Shown one piece after another: positions 16,939 through 24,370 of a stretch of DNA of 64,000 nucleotides (position 1 is its first letter; every line of letters begins with the position of its first letter). The notes below the pieces were generated by a model that was not told the origin of the DNA, ran no database searches, and saw only the letters and a list, made by a program, of their open reading frames with translations. The DNA is from Agromyces terreus (GTDB lineage: Bacteria; Actinomycetota; Actinomycetes; Actinomycetales; Microbacteriaceae), in the NCBI RefSeq assembly GCF_009749465.1, contig NZ_WBIS01000002.1, positions 558,001-622,000 of the forward strand, written 5' to 3'. The position numbers and the translations under genes are program-made.

Positions 16939-18084
16939 ATGAGCGACCAGCAGCAGGCACCCGAGATCTACAAGGGACTCGCGGGAGTCCCCGTCGACTA
17001 CACGGCGGTCTCGAAGGTGAACCCCGACACGAACTCCCTCCTGTACCGCGGGTACCCCGTGCAGGAGCTCGCGGCCTCGGCCACGTTCGAAGAGGTGGCC
17101 TACCTGCTCTGGCACGGCGAACTGCCCGACGAGCGCCAGCTCGCCGAGTTCGAGGAGTTCGAGCGCTCGCAGCGAGGACTCGATCACGAGATCAAGCGCG
17201 TCATCGACGAGATCCCGCTCACGGCCCACCCCATGGACGTCGTGCGCACGGCCGTGAGCGTCATCGGCGCGATCGACCCGACCACGGCCGACGATTCCCG
17301 CGAGGCGAACCTCGAGAAGTCCGTGCGCCTGTTCGCGAAACTCCCCTCGATCGTCTCCTACGACCAGCGGCGGCGTCACGAACTCGACTACGTCGAGCCC
17401 CGCGGCGACCTCGGCTACTCGGCGAACTTCCTCTGGCAGACGTTCGGCGAGCTGCCCGAACTGCCCGTGGTGAGCGCGTTCGACGTGTCGATGATCCTGT
17501 ACGCCGAGCACTCGTTCAACGCCTCGACGTTCACGGCGCGCGTCATCACCTCGACGCTGGCCGACCTGTACTCCGCGGTCACGGGCGCGATCGGCGCGCT
17601 CAAGGGCCCGCTGCACGGCGGGGCCAACGAGGCCGTCATGCACACGTTCGACGAGATCGGCCCGGGCGAGGGCGGCGCCGAGCGCGCCGTCGAATGGCTC
17701 GACGCCGCGCTCGCCGAGAAGCGCAAGATCATGGGCTTCGGCCACCGGGTGTACAAGAACGGCGACTCCCGGGTGCCGACCATGCGCGATGCCCTCGAGC
17801 GCATGGTCGAGTACTACGACCGCCCCGACCTGCTCGAGCTCTACACCGCGCTCGAGACCGCCATGGGCGAGCGCAAGAACATCAAGCCGAATCTCGATTA
17901 CCCGGCCGGCCCGGTCTACCACCTCATGGGGTTCGACACCGAGACGTTCACCCCGCTCTTCGTCGCCTCACGGGTGACCGGGTGGACCGCGCACATCATG
18001 GAGCAGAACGCGGCGAACGCGCTCATCCGCCCGCTGTCCGTCTACAACGGACCTGACGAGCGGCACGTGCCCGAGGGGCGTTGA
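16939..18084 (+). CDS. prpC: 2-methylcitrate synthase/citrate synthase
   Basis: A 381-residue citrate synthase of the short type II/PrpC class, condensing propionyl-CoA (or acetyl-CoA) with oxaloacetate. Active-site blocks are LKGPLHGGANEAVM (His of the acceptor site), GFGHRVYKNGDSR (second catalytic His) and the Asp-containing region near the C-terminus (FDTETFTPLFVASRVTGWTAH). AGVPVDYTAVSKV and LYRGYPVQELA near the N-terminus are typical of actinobacterial PrpC. ACGAGGAGCACG before the ATG is a good Shine-Dalgarno. TAGGCT near 16879 could be a separate promoter. Confidence 0.95.
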   Translation: MSDQQQAPEIYKGLAGVPVDYTAVSKVNPDTNSLLYRGYPVQELAASATFEEVAYLLWHGELPDERQLAEFEEFERSQRGLDHEIKRVIDEIPLTAHPMDVVRTAVSVIGAIDPTTADDSREANLEKSVRLFAKLPSIVSYDQRRRHELDYVEPRGDLGYSANFLWQTFGELPELPVVSAFDVSMILYAEHSFNASTFTARVITSTLADLYSAVTGAIGALKGPLHGGANEAVMHTFDEIGPGEGGAERAVEWLDAALAEKRKIMGFGHRVYKNGDSRVPTMRDALERMVEYYDRPDLLELYTALETAMGERKNIKPNLDYPAGPVYHLMGFDTETFTPLFVASRVTGWTAHIMEQNAANALIRPLSVYNGPDERHVPEGR

Positions 18085-18199
18085 TCCGTCGGGAGCCTGC
18101 GGCCCCGGCCCGATGTCGGCTCGGCGCGAGTCGGTCGGCGGTCGCCGAATGCCCGGCCGCTCCTCGACCCAGCCGGGCCGCCTGAACGTCGGATCCCGT

Positions 18200-18240
18200 G
18201 ACTCTGCCACTGATGCCACCCTGGCATCAGTGGCAGAGTC
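18200..18240. other. Perfect 19-bp inverted repeat with 3-nt loop
   Basis: Two 19-base arms (18200-18218 and 18222-18240; GACTCTGCC...) are exact reverse complements around CCC. It lies 115 nt past the prpC stop in a 353-bp gap (18085-18437) that otherwise shows only GC-rich short repeats (GCGGCACGCGGCACGCGGCG near 18303-18322). There is no T-run, so if it is a terminator it is U-less. The arms are richer in A/T than their surroundings, which argues for a distinct origin or a binding site. Confidence 0.85.
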
Positions 18241-18423
18241 TCCCGGGAAAGCCGGCCGGCACCCGAGCGCGAGTGCGGCATCCGCGACGACCCGAGGCGC
18301 CACGCGGCACGCGGCACGCGGCGGGCGCAGCGGCTTCGTCCATGCGCACAACGACGGCCCGCGGCATCCGCTCGTTCGCTGTGGCCACCCGCCAATGATG
18401 GGGAACCGACCATGAAACGGTCG

Positions 18424-18429
18424 TACAGT
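18424..18429 (+). promoter_or_regulatory. Candidate -10 (TACAGT) of the thioesterase gene
   Basis: TACAGT is 8 nt before the ATG at 18438; a small repeat CGACC...GGTCG (18407-18423) lies just upstream. Confidence 0.45.
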
Positions 18430-18437
18430 CGTCGACT

Positions 18438-19001
18438 ATGCACATGATCTTCCGCACGCTGCTGCACGTGCTGTTCCTGTCGCGGCGCAAGCCCGACCTG
18501 TCGCACGACGACGTCGCCCGCACGAACTTCATCACGCTGCCCACCGACCTCGACGTCAACCGGCACATGAACAACGGCGTCTACTTCTCGATCATGGACG
18601 TCGCCCGCTTCGACATGCTCGTGCGCACGGGCGTGTGGCGCACGATGCGCGAGCGGGCCTGGTACCCGGTGGTCGCGAGCGAGACGATCACGTTCCGCAA
18701 GTCGCTGCAGCTCTGGCAGCGGTTCACGATCGAGTCGCGCATCATGGGCTACGACGACAAGGCCGTCTACCTCGAGCAGCGGTACGTGCGGCCCGCCGCC
18801 GACGGCACGCCCGAGATCTACGCGCAGGGGTTCATCCGGGCGCGGTTCCTGCGCAAGACGGGCGGGGTCGTGCCCGTGTCGGAGCTCATCGAGGCGTTCG
18901 GGGCGCCGTCGAGCGGCGGACTGCCCGAGTGGGTCGAGCGATGGGGCGCGGATGTCGCGCTGCCGGCGACGCGCGCCGAGGCCCCGTCGATCTGGGCCTG
19001 A
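18438..19001 (+). CDS. Acyl-CoA thioesterase-like protein (4HBT/hot-dog fold)
   Basis: A 187-residue hot-dog fold protein. The block LPTDLDVNRHMNNGVYFSIMDVARFD (residues 34-59) is the 4-hydroxybenzoyl-CoA thioesterase type signature, with the acidic active-site region around DVNRHMNNG. It probably hydrolyses an acyl-CoA or related thioester in the cytosol; the substrate is not readable. The C-terminal 30 residues are a variable tail. It converges with the AI-2E permease gene, with 12 nt between the stops. Confidence 0.87.
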   Translation: MHMIFRTLLHVLFLSRRKPDLSHDDVARTNFITLPTDLDVNRHMNNGVYFSIMDVARFDMLVRTGVWRTMRERAWYPVVASETITFRKSLQLWQRFTIESRIMGYDDKAVYLEQRYVRPAADGTPEIYAQGFIRARFLRKTGGVVPVSELIEAFGAPSSGGLPEWVERWGADVALPATRAEAPSIWA

Positions 19002-19013
19002 GCCCCCGCCTCG

Positions 19014-20108
19014 TTAGAGCCTCGCCTGCTTCGGGATCACGATCTCGCGGATGATGAGCAGGATGCCGGCCGAGATCGGGATCGCGACCAGGGCGCCGAG
19101 CAGGCCGAGCAGGGTGCCGCCGGCGAGTGCCGAGATGAGCACGATCGTGCCGGGCACCTGCACCGCCTTGCCCATGACCTTCGGGGTGAACACGTACGCC
19201 TCGACCTGCATGTAGATGAGCATGAAGATGAGCACCACGATGCCGGCCGTGGGCGAGACGAGGAGCGCGATGATCGTCATCAGGATCGTGGTCAGCACGG
19301 TACCGATGAGGGGGATCAGCGTGACGAAGAACGCGACGACGCCGATGACGAGGGCGTACGGCACCCCCACGATCACGAGCAGGATCGTCGAGTAGGTGGC
19401 GTTCATGAACGCCAGGATGACCATGCCGCTGAGGTACTTGCCGACCGAGAGCATGATGCGTTCGGCGAGGTCCGAGATCTGCGCCCGGTTCGACTTGCGG
19501 ATCAGCGTGTAGCAGGCCTGCTTGGTGCTGTCGAGCGTGGCGATGAAGTAGATCGACAGCACGAACACGAAGAAGCCCGTCGAGACCGCGCTGACCACGG
19601 ACGCGCCGAACGCGAGCGCGCCGCCGCCGACGGTGGCCCACAGGTTGGGGTCGGTGAGGGCGTCCTGCACTACCTGCACGATCGACGCGAGGACGCCGTT
19701 CGTCGCGTCGTTGACCCGGTCGTACCAACCGGAGCTCTGCGCCTCGGCGACCATCGCGGGGATGTTCTGCACGAGGCTGACCGCCTGCTCCACCACCGGG
19801 GGCACGAGGACCCAGACGATCGCGACGGCCACGCCGACGAAGAGCAGGATCACGACGACGATCGCCGCGCCGCGCTTCATGCCGCGACGTTCGAACCAGC
19901 GGATGAGGGGATCCAGGCCGAGCGCGACGAACGCGGCGATGAACACCGAGAGCAGGACGCTCTGCAGGTTCGCCACGGCGATGCCGAGCAGGATCGCCAG
20001 CAACGCGCCGAGCGTGACGATGAAGCCCCATCTCAGCGGGTGGTTCGCGAAGAACGACCCGTTCGACTCGGACGGGTTGCGTCGACGCATTCGCTCTGCC
20101 GTGTTCAC
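19014..20108 (-). CDS. AI-2E family transporter
   Basis: A 364-residue integral membrane protein of the AI-2E (UPF0118) family with about eight hydrophobic segments. Family features include FVALGLDPLIRWFERRGMKRG after the second helix, the long central periplasmic-like amphipathic region (VEQAVSLVQNIPAMV), and FTPKVMGKAVQVPGTIVLIS near residue 307. Some members export small molecules such as autoinducer 2 or act as Na+/H+ antiporters; this one cannot be assigned. GTG at 20108 is preferred because TAGACT lies 6 nt upstream; that hexamer touches the stop codon of the next upstream gene. Confidence 0.9.
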   Translation of the reverse strand: MNTAERMRRRNPSESNGSFFANHPLRWGFIVTLGALLAILLGIAVANLQSVLLSVFIAAFVALGLDPLIRWFERRGMKRGAAIVVVILLFVGVAVAIVWVLVPPVVEQAVSLVQNIPAMVAEAQSSGWYDRVNDATNGVLASIVQVVQDALTDPNLWATVGGGALAFGASVVSAVSTGFFVFVLSIYFIATLDSTKQACYTLIRKSNRAQISDLAERIMLSVGKYLSGMVILAFMNATYSTILLVIVGVPYALVIGVVAFFVTLIPLIGTVLTTILMTIIALLVSPTAGIVVLIFMLIYMQVEAYVFTPKVMGKAVQVPGTIVLISALAGGTLLGLLGALVAIPISAGILLIIREIVIPKQARL

Positions 20109-20112
20109 GGCG

Positions 20113-20655
20113 TCAGTCTAGGGGTGCGGATGCCTCCACCGTTCGGTTCGCCGGGGTCGGGGCAGGGATCACGAGATCGCGGTAGAACCCGGAGAAGACC
20201 GGATAGTACGTCTCCCAGACCGGATGCGGGGCCCGGTTGCGGGCCGCGATGAGGCGGTCGAGGTAGTAGTCCCAGCCGGGTCCGATGCTCGCGGCGTCGT
20301 CGGCCCCGCTCACGCGCTGGCCGAGGGTGAGGGTCGTCATGCCGCCGCCCTCGACGAGATGGCAGAAGACGCGGACGGCGGTGGGGCCGGAACCCGAGTC
20401 GGCCGTGAAGCGGTGCGGGGCGTCGCATTCGAGGATGCTGACGTTCATCCAGTCGGCGCCCTCCTCAATCATCTGGAAGCGCACGCCGCCCGTCGACGGA
20501 CGGCCCGTGTAGGTGCCGATCCAGGACTTCATCGCGGTCGGATTCGTGAGGCTGTACCAGACGTCCTCGATGGGGGCGTGGAACAACCGGTCGAATTGGA
20601 GGTACAGGCCGTCTGTTCGCTGCAGGTAGTGGCCGGTCGGTTTCGCGGTCATCAT
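20113..20655 (-). CDS. SRPBCC (AHSA1-like) domain protein
   Basis: A 180-residue helix-grip protein of the SRPBCC superfamily. The typical opening is seen as FDRLFHAPIEDVWYSLTNPTAMKSWIG (residues 22-48), followed by VRFQMIEEG, and the C-terminal long helix WDYYLDRLIAARNR. Such proteins bind hydrophobic ligands or act as Hsp90-activator-like domains; nothing here defines the ligand. Two adjacent ATG codons (20655, 20652) are possible starts; GGGGGCG just upstream serves either. A TTG further out is less likely. Confidence 0.82.
   Translation of the reverse strand: MMTAKPTGHYLQRTDGLYLQFDRLFHAPIEDVWYSLTNPTAMKSWIGTYTGRPSTGGVRFQMIEEGADWMNVSILECDAPHRFTADSGSGPTAVRVFCHLVEGGGMTTLTLGQRVSGADDAASIGPGWDYYLDRLIAARNRAPHPVWETYYPVFSGFYRDLVIPAPTPANRTVEASAPLD
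20115..20120 (-). promoter_or_regulatory. Candidate -10 (TAGACT) of the AI-2E permease gene
   Basis: TAGACT is 6 nt before the GTG at 20108 and shares one base with the TGA stop of the SRPBCC gene. Confidence 0.5.
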
Positions 20656-20708
20656 CGCCCCCAAAATGCGCTTGTTTCCTCAGGCTAAACCCGTGCGCGT
20701 CGAACGAC

Positions 20709-20714
20709 TAGAGT
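20709..20714 (+). promoter_or_regulatory. Candidate -10 (TAGAGT) of the small membrane protein gene
   Basis: TAGAGT is 7 nt before the ATG at 20722. Confidence 0.55.
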
Positions 20715-20721
20715 TGGGCGC

Positions 20722-21084
20722 ATGAGTTCGAAGGCGCAGCAGCACGAAGAGGCGATGAACGTCACCGATGGCAAGTCGGGACTGTGGGGGTTCCTGGTGG
20801 GCCTCATCGTCGCCGCGTTCATCGCGGTCCCCCTCTCGGCCTCGTTCGCGTTCGCGACGCACCCGAACACGCAGCAGCTGTTCTCGGGCCGCCTCGATGA
20901 GGCGAGCCAGGGCGGCTACACGGCGTTCTGGTGGCTCGTCTCGATCTTCCTGCTCGCGCTGCCCTTCCTCGTGGGCTACGCCGTCGCGAACCTCTCGCGC
21001 AAGTCGCTCGCCATCGTCGGCGGCATCATCGCGCTGTTCGTGATCGCGGCGCTCGTGCTCGGCCAGCTCTTCCTCGTCGTCTGA
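20722..21084 (+). CDS. Small membrane protein of unknown function
   Basis: I do not recognise a family. The 120-residue protein has a hydrophilic N-terminus of about 20 residues and three hydrophobic segments: residues 22-45 (GFLVGLIVAAFIAVPLSASF), 69-88 (FWWLVSIFLLALPFLVGYAV) and 95-118. The loop between the first two (THPNTQQLFSGRLDEASQGGY) probably faces outside. It is divergent from the SRPBCC gene and faces the HxlR gene across a repeat cluster. Confidence 0.75.
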   Translation: MSSKAQQHEEAMNVTDGKSGLWGFLVGLIVAAFIAVPLSASFAFATHPNTQQLFSGRLDEASQGGYTAFWWLVSIFLLALPFLVGYAVANLSRKSLAIVGGIIALFVIAALVLGQLFLVV

Positions 21085-21096
21085 CCCCTCCTCGCC

Positions 21097-21310
21097 GGTC
21101 GAGGAGGCGCGCCAGCGCCGTCTCGAGACTCGAGGTCGCCGGTCGAGGAGGCGCGCCAGCGCCGTCTAGAGACCGCATGGGTCTCGAGACGCTTCGCTCC
21201 TCGACCGACGCATGAGTCTCGAGACGCTTCGCACCTCGACCGACGCATGGGTCTCGAGACGCTTCGCTCCTCGACCGGCTTCGCTCCTCGACCGGCTCCG
21301 CTCCTCGACC
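21097..21310. repeat. Palindromic repeat cluster D (5 full units plus truncated ones)
   Basis: Two long-type units (21097-21130, 21141-21174) are followed by three short-type units in the opposite orientation (21180-21206, 21215-21241, 21250-21276) and two truncated cores ending at 21310. It separates the convergent small membrane protein and HxlR genes. Confidence 0.9.
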
Positions 21311-21318
21311 GGCGAACG

Positions 21319-21756
21319 TCAGGCGCGGGTCACGTCGAACCGTTCGCGCGCGCCCGTGATGCTCGCGTGGTGCGTCGACGCCCACTCCACGAGTCCGAGC
21401 ACGGGCAGCGCGAGCGACCGGCCGAGCTCGGTCGCGGCGTACTCGACGCGCGGCGGGATCTCGGGGTAGCTCGTGCGCGTCACCAGGCCGTCGCGCTCGA
21501 GGTTGCGCAGCGTCTGCGTGAGCATGCGATGCGAGATGCCGTCGATGCTGCGCTGGAGTTCGGTGAACCGCATGGGGTGCTCGTGGAGCATGCGGATGAC
21601 GAGCAGGCTCCACTTGTCGCCGACGCGGGCGAGCACGTCGCGCACGATGCGGGCCTCGGAAGATTCGGCGTCGAACGCGCCGCTCTCGCAGGCGGGCGGA
21701 AGTTCGAACTCGGCCGGGTCTGCAGGGCGGGCGGTTGCGGCATCCGTGATGGTCAT
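21319..21756 (-). CDS. HxlR-family transcriptional regulator
   Basis: A 145-residue winged-helix regulator of the HxlR/MarR-like type. The core is IVRDVLARVGDKWSLLVIRMLHEHPMRFTELQRSIDGISHRMLTQTLRNLERDGLVTR (residues about 37-94), with the typical wing PRVEYAATELGRSL after it. Many HxlR proteins sense electrophiles through an N-terminal Cys; a single Cys is present (ELPPACESGAF, residue 23), so redox sensing is possible. ATG at 21756 is chosen from the CGGAGAC site upstream. It probably represses itself and the divergent DoxX gene through the palindrome at 21773-21800. Confidence 0.9.
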   Translation of the reverse strand: MTITDAATARPADPAEFELPPACESGAFDAESSEARIVRDVLARVGDKWSLLVIRMLHEHPMRFTELQRSIDGISHRMLTQTLRNLERDGLVTRTSYPEIPPRVEYAATELGRSLALPVLGLVEWASTHHASITGARERFDVTRA

Positions 21757-21772
21757 GGCGTCTCCGGTCGGG

Positions 21773-21800
21773 GCGTCACGCACCTCGAGGTGCGTGACGC
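21773..21800. promoter_or_regulatory. Perfect 28-bp palindrome, likely HxlR operator
   Basis: Arms GCGTCACGCACCTC and GAGGTGCGTGACGC are exact reverse complements, 17 nt upstream of the HxlR ATG. The core GTGCGT...ACGCAC recurs at 21842-21854. Confidence 0.85.
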
Positions 21801-21841
21801 ACGGTGAAGTGCGGGGCGGCGACGTACTAGAGTCACCGATC

Positions 21842-21854
21842 GTGCGTCACGCAC
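21842..21854. promoter_or_regulatory. Second HxlR-type half-palindrome (GTGCGTCACGCAC)
   Basis: Inverted repeat GTGCGT-C-ACGCAC 31 nt upstream of the DoxX start, repeating the core of the 28-bp palindrome; suited to repression of doxX by the divergent HxlR protein. Confidence 0.75.
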
Positions 21855-21885
21855 TGATCGTAACCCACTTACTTTGGAGAACCCC

Positions 21886-22245
21886 TTGATCATCGCCCTC
21901 TGGATCGCCACCGGCCTGCTGGCCCTGCTCTTCCTCGCCGCCGGCACCATGAAGAGCCTCACCCCGCGCGAGAAGCTCGTCGAGAAGATGGGCTACATGG
22001 AGGACCTCTCCGACGGGCAGGCGCGCGCGGTCGGCATCCTCGAGTTCCTCGGCGCCCTCGGCCTCGTGCTGCCCGCGGCCACCGGCATCCTGCCGTGGCT
22101 GACCCCGGTCGCCGCGTTCGCTCTCGCCCTGACCATGGCCGTCGGCACCGGCATCCACGTCAAGCGTCACGAGGGCTTCGTGCCGACCGTCGTACTCGGC
22201 GTGCTCGCGCTCGCCGTGGGCTTCGGCTGGATCTTCCTCGGCTGA
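21886..22245 (+). CDS. DoxX family membrane protein
   Basis: A 119-residue protein with four hydrophobic segments, matching DoxX/DoxD-like small membrane proteins: a first helix (ALWIATGLLALLFLAAGTMK) followed by LTPREKLVEKMGYMEDLSDGQARAVGILEFLGALGLVLPA. DoxX-like proteins occur in oxidative-stress and thiol-homeostasis complexes in actinobacteria. A TTG start at 21886 is chosen because GGAGA ends 5 nt upstream; an in-frame TTG at 21874 would place the Shine-Dalgarno inside the gene. Control by the divergent HxlR regulator is inferred from the shared operators. Confidence 0.85.
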   Translation: MIIALWIATGLLALLFLAAGTMKSLTPREKLVEKMGYMEDLSDGQARAVGILEFLGALGLVLPAATGILPWLTPVAAFALALTMAVGTGIHVKRHEGFVPTVVLGVLALAVGFGWIFLG

Positions 22246-22256
22246 GCCCGGTCGCC

Positions 22257-22344
22257 GGTCGAGTAGGCGCGCCGGCGCCGTATCGAGACCGGCATAGCCG
22301 TCTGAGAAGGTGGTCTCGGCACGCTCCTGCGTCGCTCCTCGACC
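22257..22344. repeat. Palindromic repeat cluster E (2 diverged units)
   Basis: A long-type unit with two changes (22257-22290) and a more diverged unit (22312-22344) lie between the convergent DoxX and FAD-oxidoreductase genes. Confidence 0.75.
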
Positions 22345-22379
22345 GCCGGGGGTCGAGCGGCGGGGTCGACCGCCGCGAT

Positions 22380-24086
22380 TCAGGCGGTGGATGCCTCGAG
22401 CACGGCCATCGCCGCGTTGTGCCCGCCGATGCCGCTCACTGCTCCGCCGCGCACGGCGCCCGACCCGCAGACGAGCACGCGCGGGTGCCGCGTCGCGACG
22501 CCCCAGCGTTCGGCCGGCATCGCGAGCGAGAGGTCCGGCTCCGCCCACGGCCACGACAGCGGTCCGTGGAAGATGTTGCCGCCGGGCATGCCGAGGGCGT
22601 GCTCGAGGTCGAGCGTCGTCTTCGTCTCGATGCAGGGGCGCCCCGAGGCATCCGTCGCGATGACCGACTCGACGGGTTCGGCCAGCACCGAGTTCAGCGA
22701 GGCGAGCACCTCGGCCTGCAGGCGTTCGCGCAGGGCGTCGTTGCCGAGCCGCTCGACGAGCCGGTGCGGCGCGTGCAGGCCGAACACGGTCAGCGTGTGC
22801 CAGCCCGCCTCGACGAGCTCTGGCGCGAGGATCGACGGGTCGCTCAGCGTGTGGCAGTAGATCTCGCAAGGCAGGGGCGAGGGCACCTCGCCGCGGGCGG
22901 CCGTGCGGTACGCGGCGGCGAGCTGCGACTCGAGCTCGTTGATGTGGAACGTGCCGGCGAACGCCGCCTCGGCTTCGACCGACGTGTCGCGCAGCCGGGG
23001 GAGGCGGGTGAGCAGCAGGTTGACCTTCACCTGCGCGCCCTCGGGCTCGGCGAGCGCCCGCAGCCGTTCGCGCACCACGGCGGGCAGCCCGATCGGCACG
23101 TCGGCGGCGAACGGGGACTGGTTGCGCACGGCGACCTCGGCTGGGCGTGCGGATGCCGCCGCCGCGTCGGCGCCCGCGTCGAGCAGGCGATCGAGCACGG
23201 CGGGTGCGACGTTGGCGAGCACGGTCTCGGCCCGCGCCTCGCGCTCGACGCCGTCGAGGCGGTAGCGCACGAGGCCGGCGTCGGCGTCGACCGCGAGCAC
23301 CTCGGCGCCGGTCGCGAGGTCGGCGCCGGCGGCGCGCGCGGCACGTGCGAGCTCTCCGGTCACGGCGCCCATGCCGCCCACGGGCACGTCCCAGTCGCCG
23401 GTGCCGCCGCCGATCACGTGGTACAGGAAGCAGCGGTTCGCGTCGAGCGCGGGGTCGTCGAGGTCGGTGAACGTGCCGATGAGGCCGTCGGTCGCGACGA
23501 CGCCGCGCACGAGGTCGTCGGCGAAGCGCGCGTCGATCGTCGTGCCGAGGGGCTGCTCGACGAACTCCGCCCAGATCCGGTCGTCGGCGACGAGCGCCCT
23601 GGCCTCGGCCCGGGTGGGCAGCGGCTCGGTGAGGGTCGGGAAGAGGCGTTCGGCCAGCCTGGCGGTGTCGGCGGCGAACGAGGTCGCGGCCGCGGCATCC
23701 GCTTCGGCTCCGATGCGCGCGTAGGCGGCGACGGATGCCTCGGGCGTGGCGTCGGCGTCGACGAGCAGGCCGCGCGACGGGTCGCGGGGGTCGGGGGTGT
23801 ACGACGAGAAGCGTCGCCGCACGAGGCGGATGTCGAGGCCGAGGTCGTCGACGATGCGCTGCGGCAGCAGGCTCACGAGGTACGAGTAGCGGGACAGGCG
23901 CGCGTCGACGCCCTCGAACGCCTGCGCCGAGACGGCGGCGCCGCCGAGGTGGTCGTCTCGTTCGAGGAGCAGCACGCGCCGCCCCGCCGCGGCGAGGTAG
24001 GCGGCCGCGGTCAGGCCGTTGTGGCCGCCGCCGACGATGACGACGTCGTGGTCGGTGCGGGCGGCTTCGGGCGGGGGCAGTGGCAT
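22380..24086 (-). CDS. Phytoene desaturase-like FAD-dependent oxidoreductase
   Basis: The 568-residue protein has an N-terminal dinucleotide-binding fold, VVIVGGGHNGLTAAAYLAAAGRRVLLLERDDHLGGAA (residues 16-52), typical of the phytoene desaturase/amine oxidase superfamily, and a C-terminal FAD motif, PRVLVCGSGAVRGGAVSGIGGHNAA. The central part resembles the PYROXD2-like subgroup. No carotenoid genes are adjacent, so carotenoid desaturation is not supported; the substrate is unknown. ATG at 24086 is taken because TACGCT lies 6 nt upstream; a GTG codon precedes it directly. Confidence 0.9.
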   Translation of the reverse strand: MPLPPPEAARTDHDVVIVGGGHNGLTAAAYLAAAGRRVLLLERDDHLGGAAVSAQAFEGVDARLSRYSYLVSLLPQRIVDDLGLDIRLVRRRFSSYTPDPRDPSRGLLVDADATPEASVAAYARIGAEADAAAATSFAADTARLAERLFPTLTEPLPTRAEARALVADDRIWAEFVEQPLGTTIDARFADDLVRGVVATDGLIGTFTDLDDPALDANRCFLYHVIGGGTGDWDVPVGGMGAVTGELARAARAAGADLATGAEVLAVDADAGLVRYRLDGVEREARAETVLANVAPAVLDRLLDAGADAAAASARPAEVAVRNQSPFAADVPIGLPAVVRERLRALAEPEGAQVKVNLLLTRLPRLRDTSVEAEAAFAGTFHINELESQLAAAYRTAARGEVPSPLPCEIYCHTLSDPSILAPELVEAGWHTLTVFGLHAPHRLVERLGNDALRERLQAEVLASLNSVLAEPVESVIATDASGRPCIETKTTLDLEHALGMPGGNIFHGPLSWPWAEPDLSLAMPAERWGVATRHPRVLVCGSGAVRGGAVSGIGGHNAAMAVLEASTA

Positions 24087-24092
24087 CACACG

Positions 24093-24098
24093 AGCGTA
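24093..24098 (-). promoter_or_regulatory. Candidate -10 (TACGCT) of the FAD oxidoreductase gene
   Basis: TACGCT is 6 nt before the ATG at 24086. Confidence 0.55.
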
Positions 24099-24128
24099 GG
24101 CGACGAGGCGGGCGCCCGCATCGGGGAA

Positions 24129-24199
24129 TGCAGGAACTTTCGGGTGAAACGCCGGGTGCCGTCGGTCGGCGCGCCGTCGGGGCGGCGGTTGTTCCTGCA
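24129..24199. repeat. TGCAGGAA-type palindromic element, copy 1
   Basis: Arms TGCAGGAAC (24129-24137) and GTTCCTGCA (24191-24199) are exact reverse complements around a GC-rich 53-nt interior. The ends match those of the elements at 54524 and 55943. Confidence 0.6.
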
Positions 24200-24237
24200 G
24201 GCGGGCGTCTGCGGCATCCGTCGTCTCACTCGAATTT

Positions 24238-24259
24238 AGTTACTGACATGTAAGTAACT
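24238..24259. promoter_or_regulatory. Near-perfect 22-bp palindrome, probable operator
   Basis: AGTTACT and AGTAACT arms flank ACATGT (AGTTACTG-ACATGT-...), with a single mismatch pair. It is A/T-rich in a GC-rich gap and about 110 nt before the secreted beta-helix gene; TATGGT at 24275-24280 could be the -10. A repressor site of MarR/TetR/GntR type is likely; the cognate protein is not encoded nearby. Confidence 0.7.
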
Positions 24260-24370
24260 GTTCGCTATGGTGGCGAATGCGGCGCCCCGGAGACGGCGGC
24301 GGCGAGCACCATCGCACGAGATCCACCGGTCGACGCGGGGCACCGCCGACCGCCGTTCAAAGGAGAACAT

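Noticed and set aside
10702-17922. Very long open frame (about 2400 codons) on the minus strand across G6PDH, GH15, HIBCH, prpD and prpC
   Set aside because: It is the antisense shadow of strongly supported genes in GC-rich DNA, has Arg/Gly/Val-rich composition and no domain motifs.
22380-24086. Carotenoid biosynthesis phytoene desaturase
   Set aside because: No crtB/crtE neighbours and the C-terminal pattern fits the PYROXD2-like subgroup.
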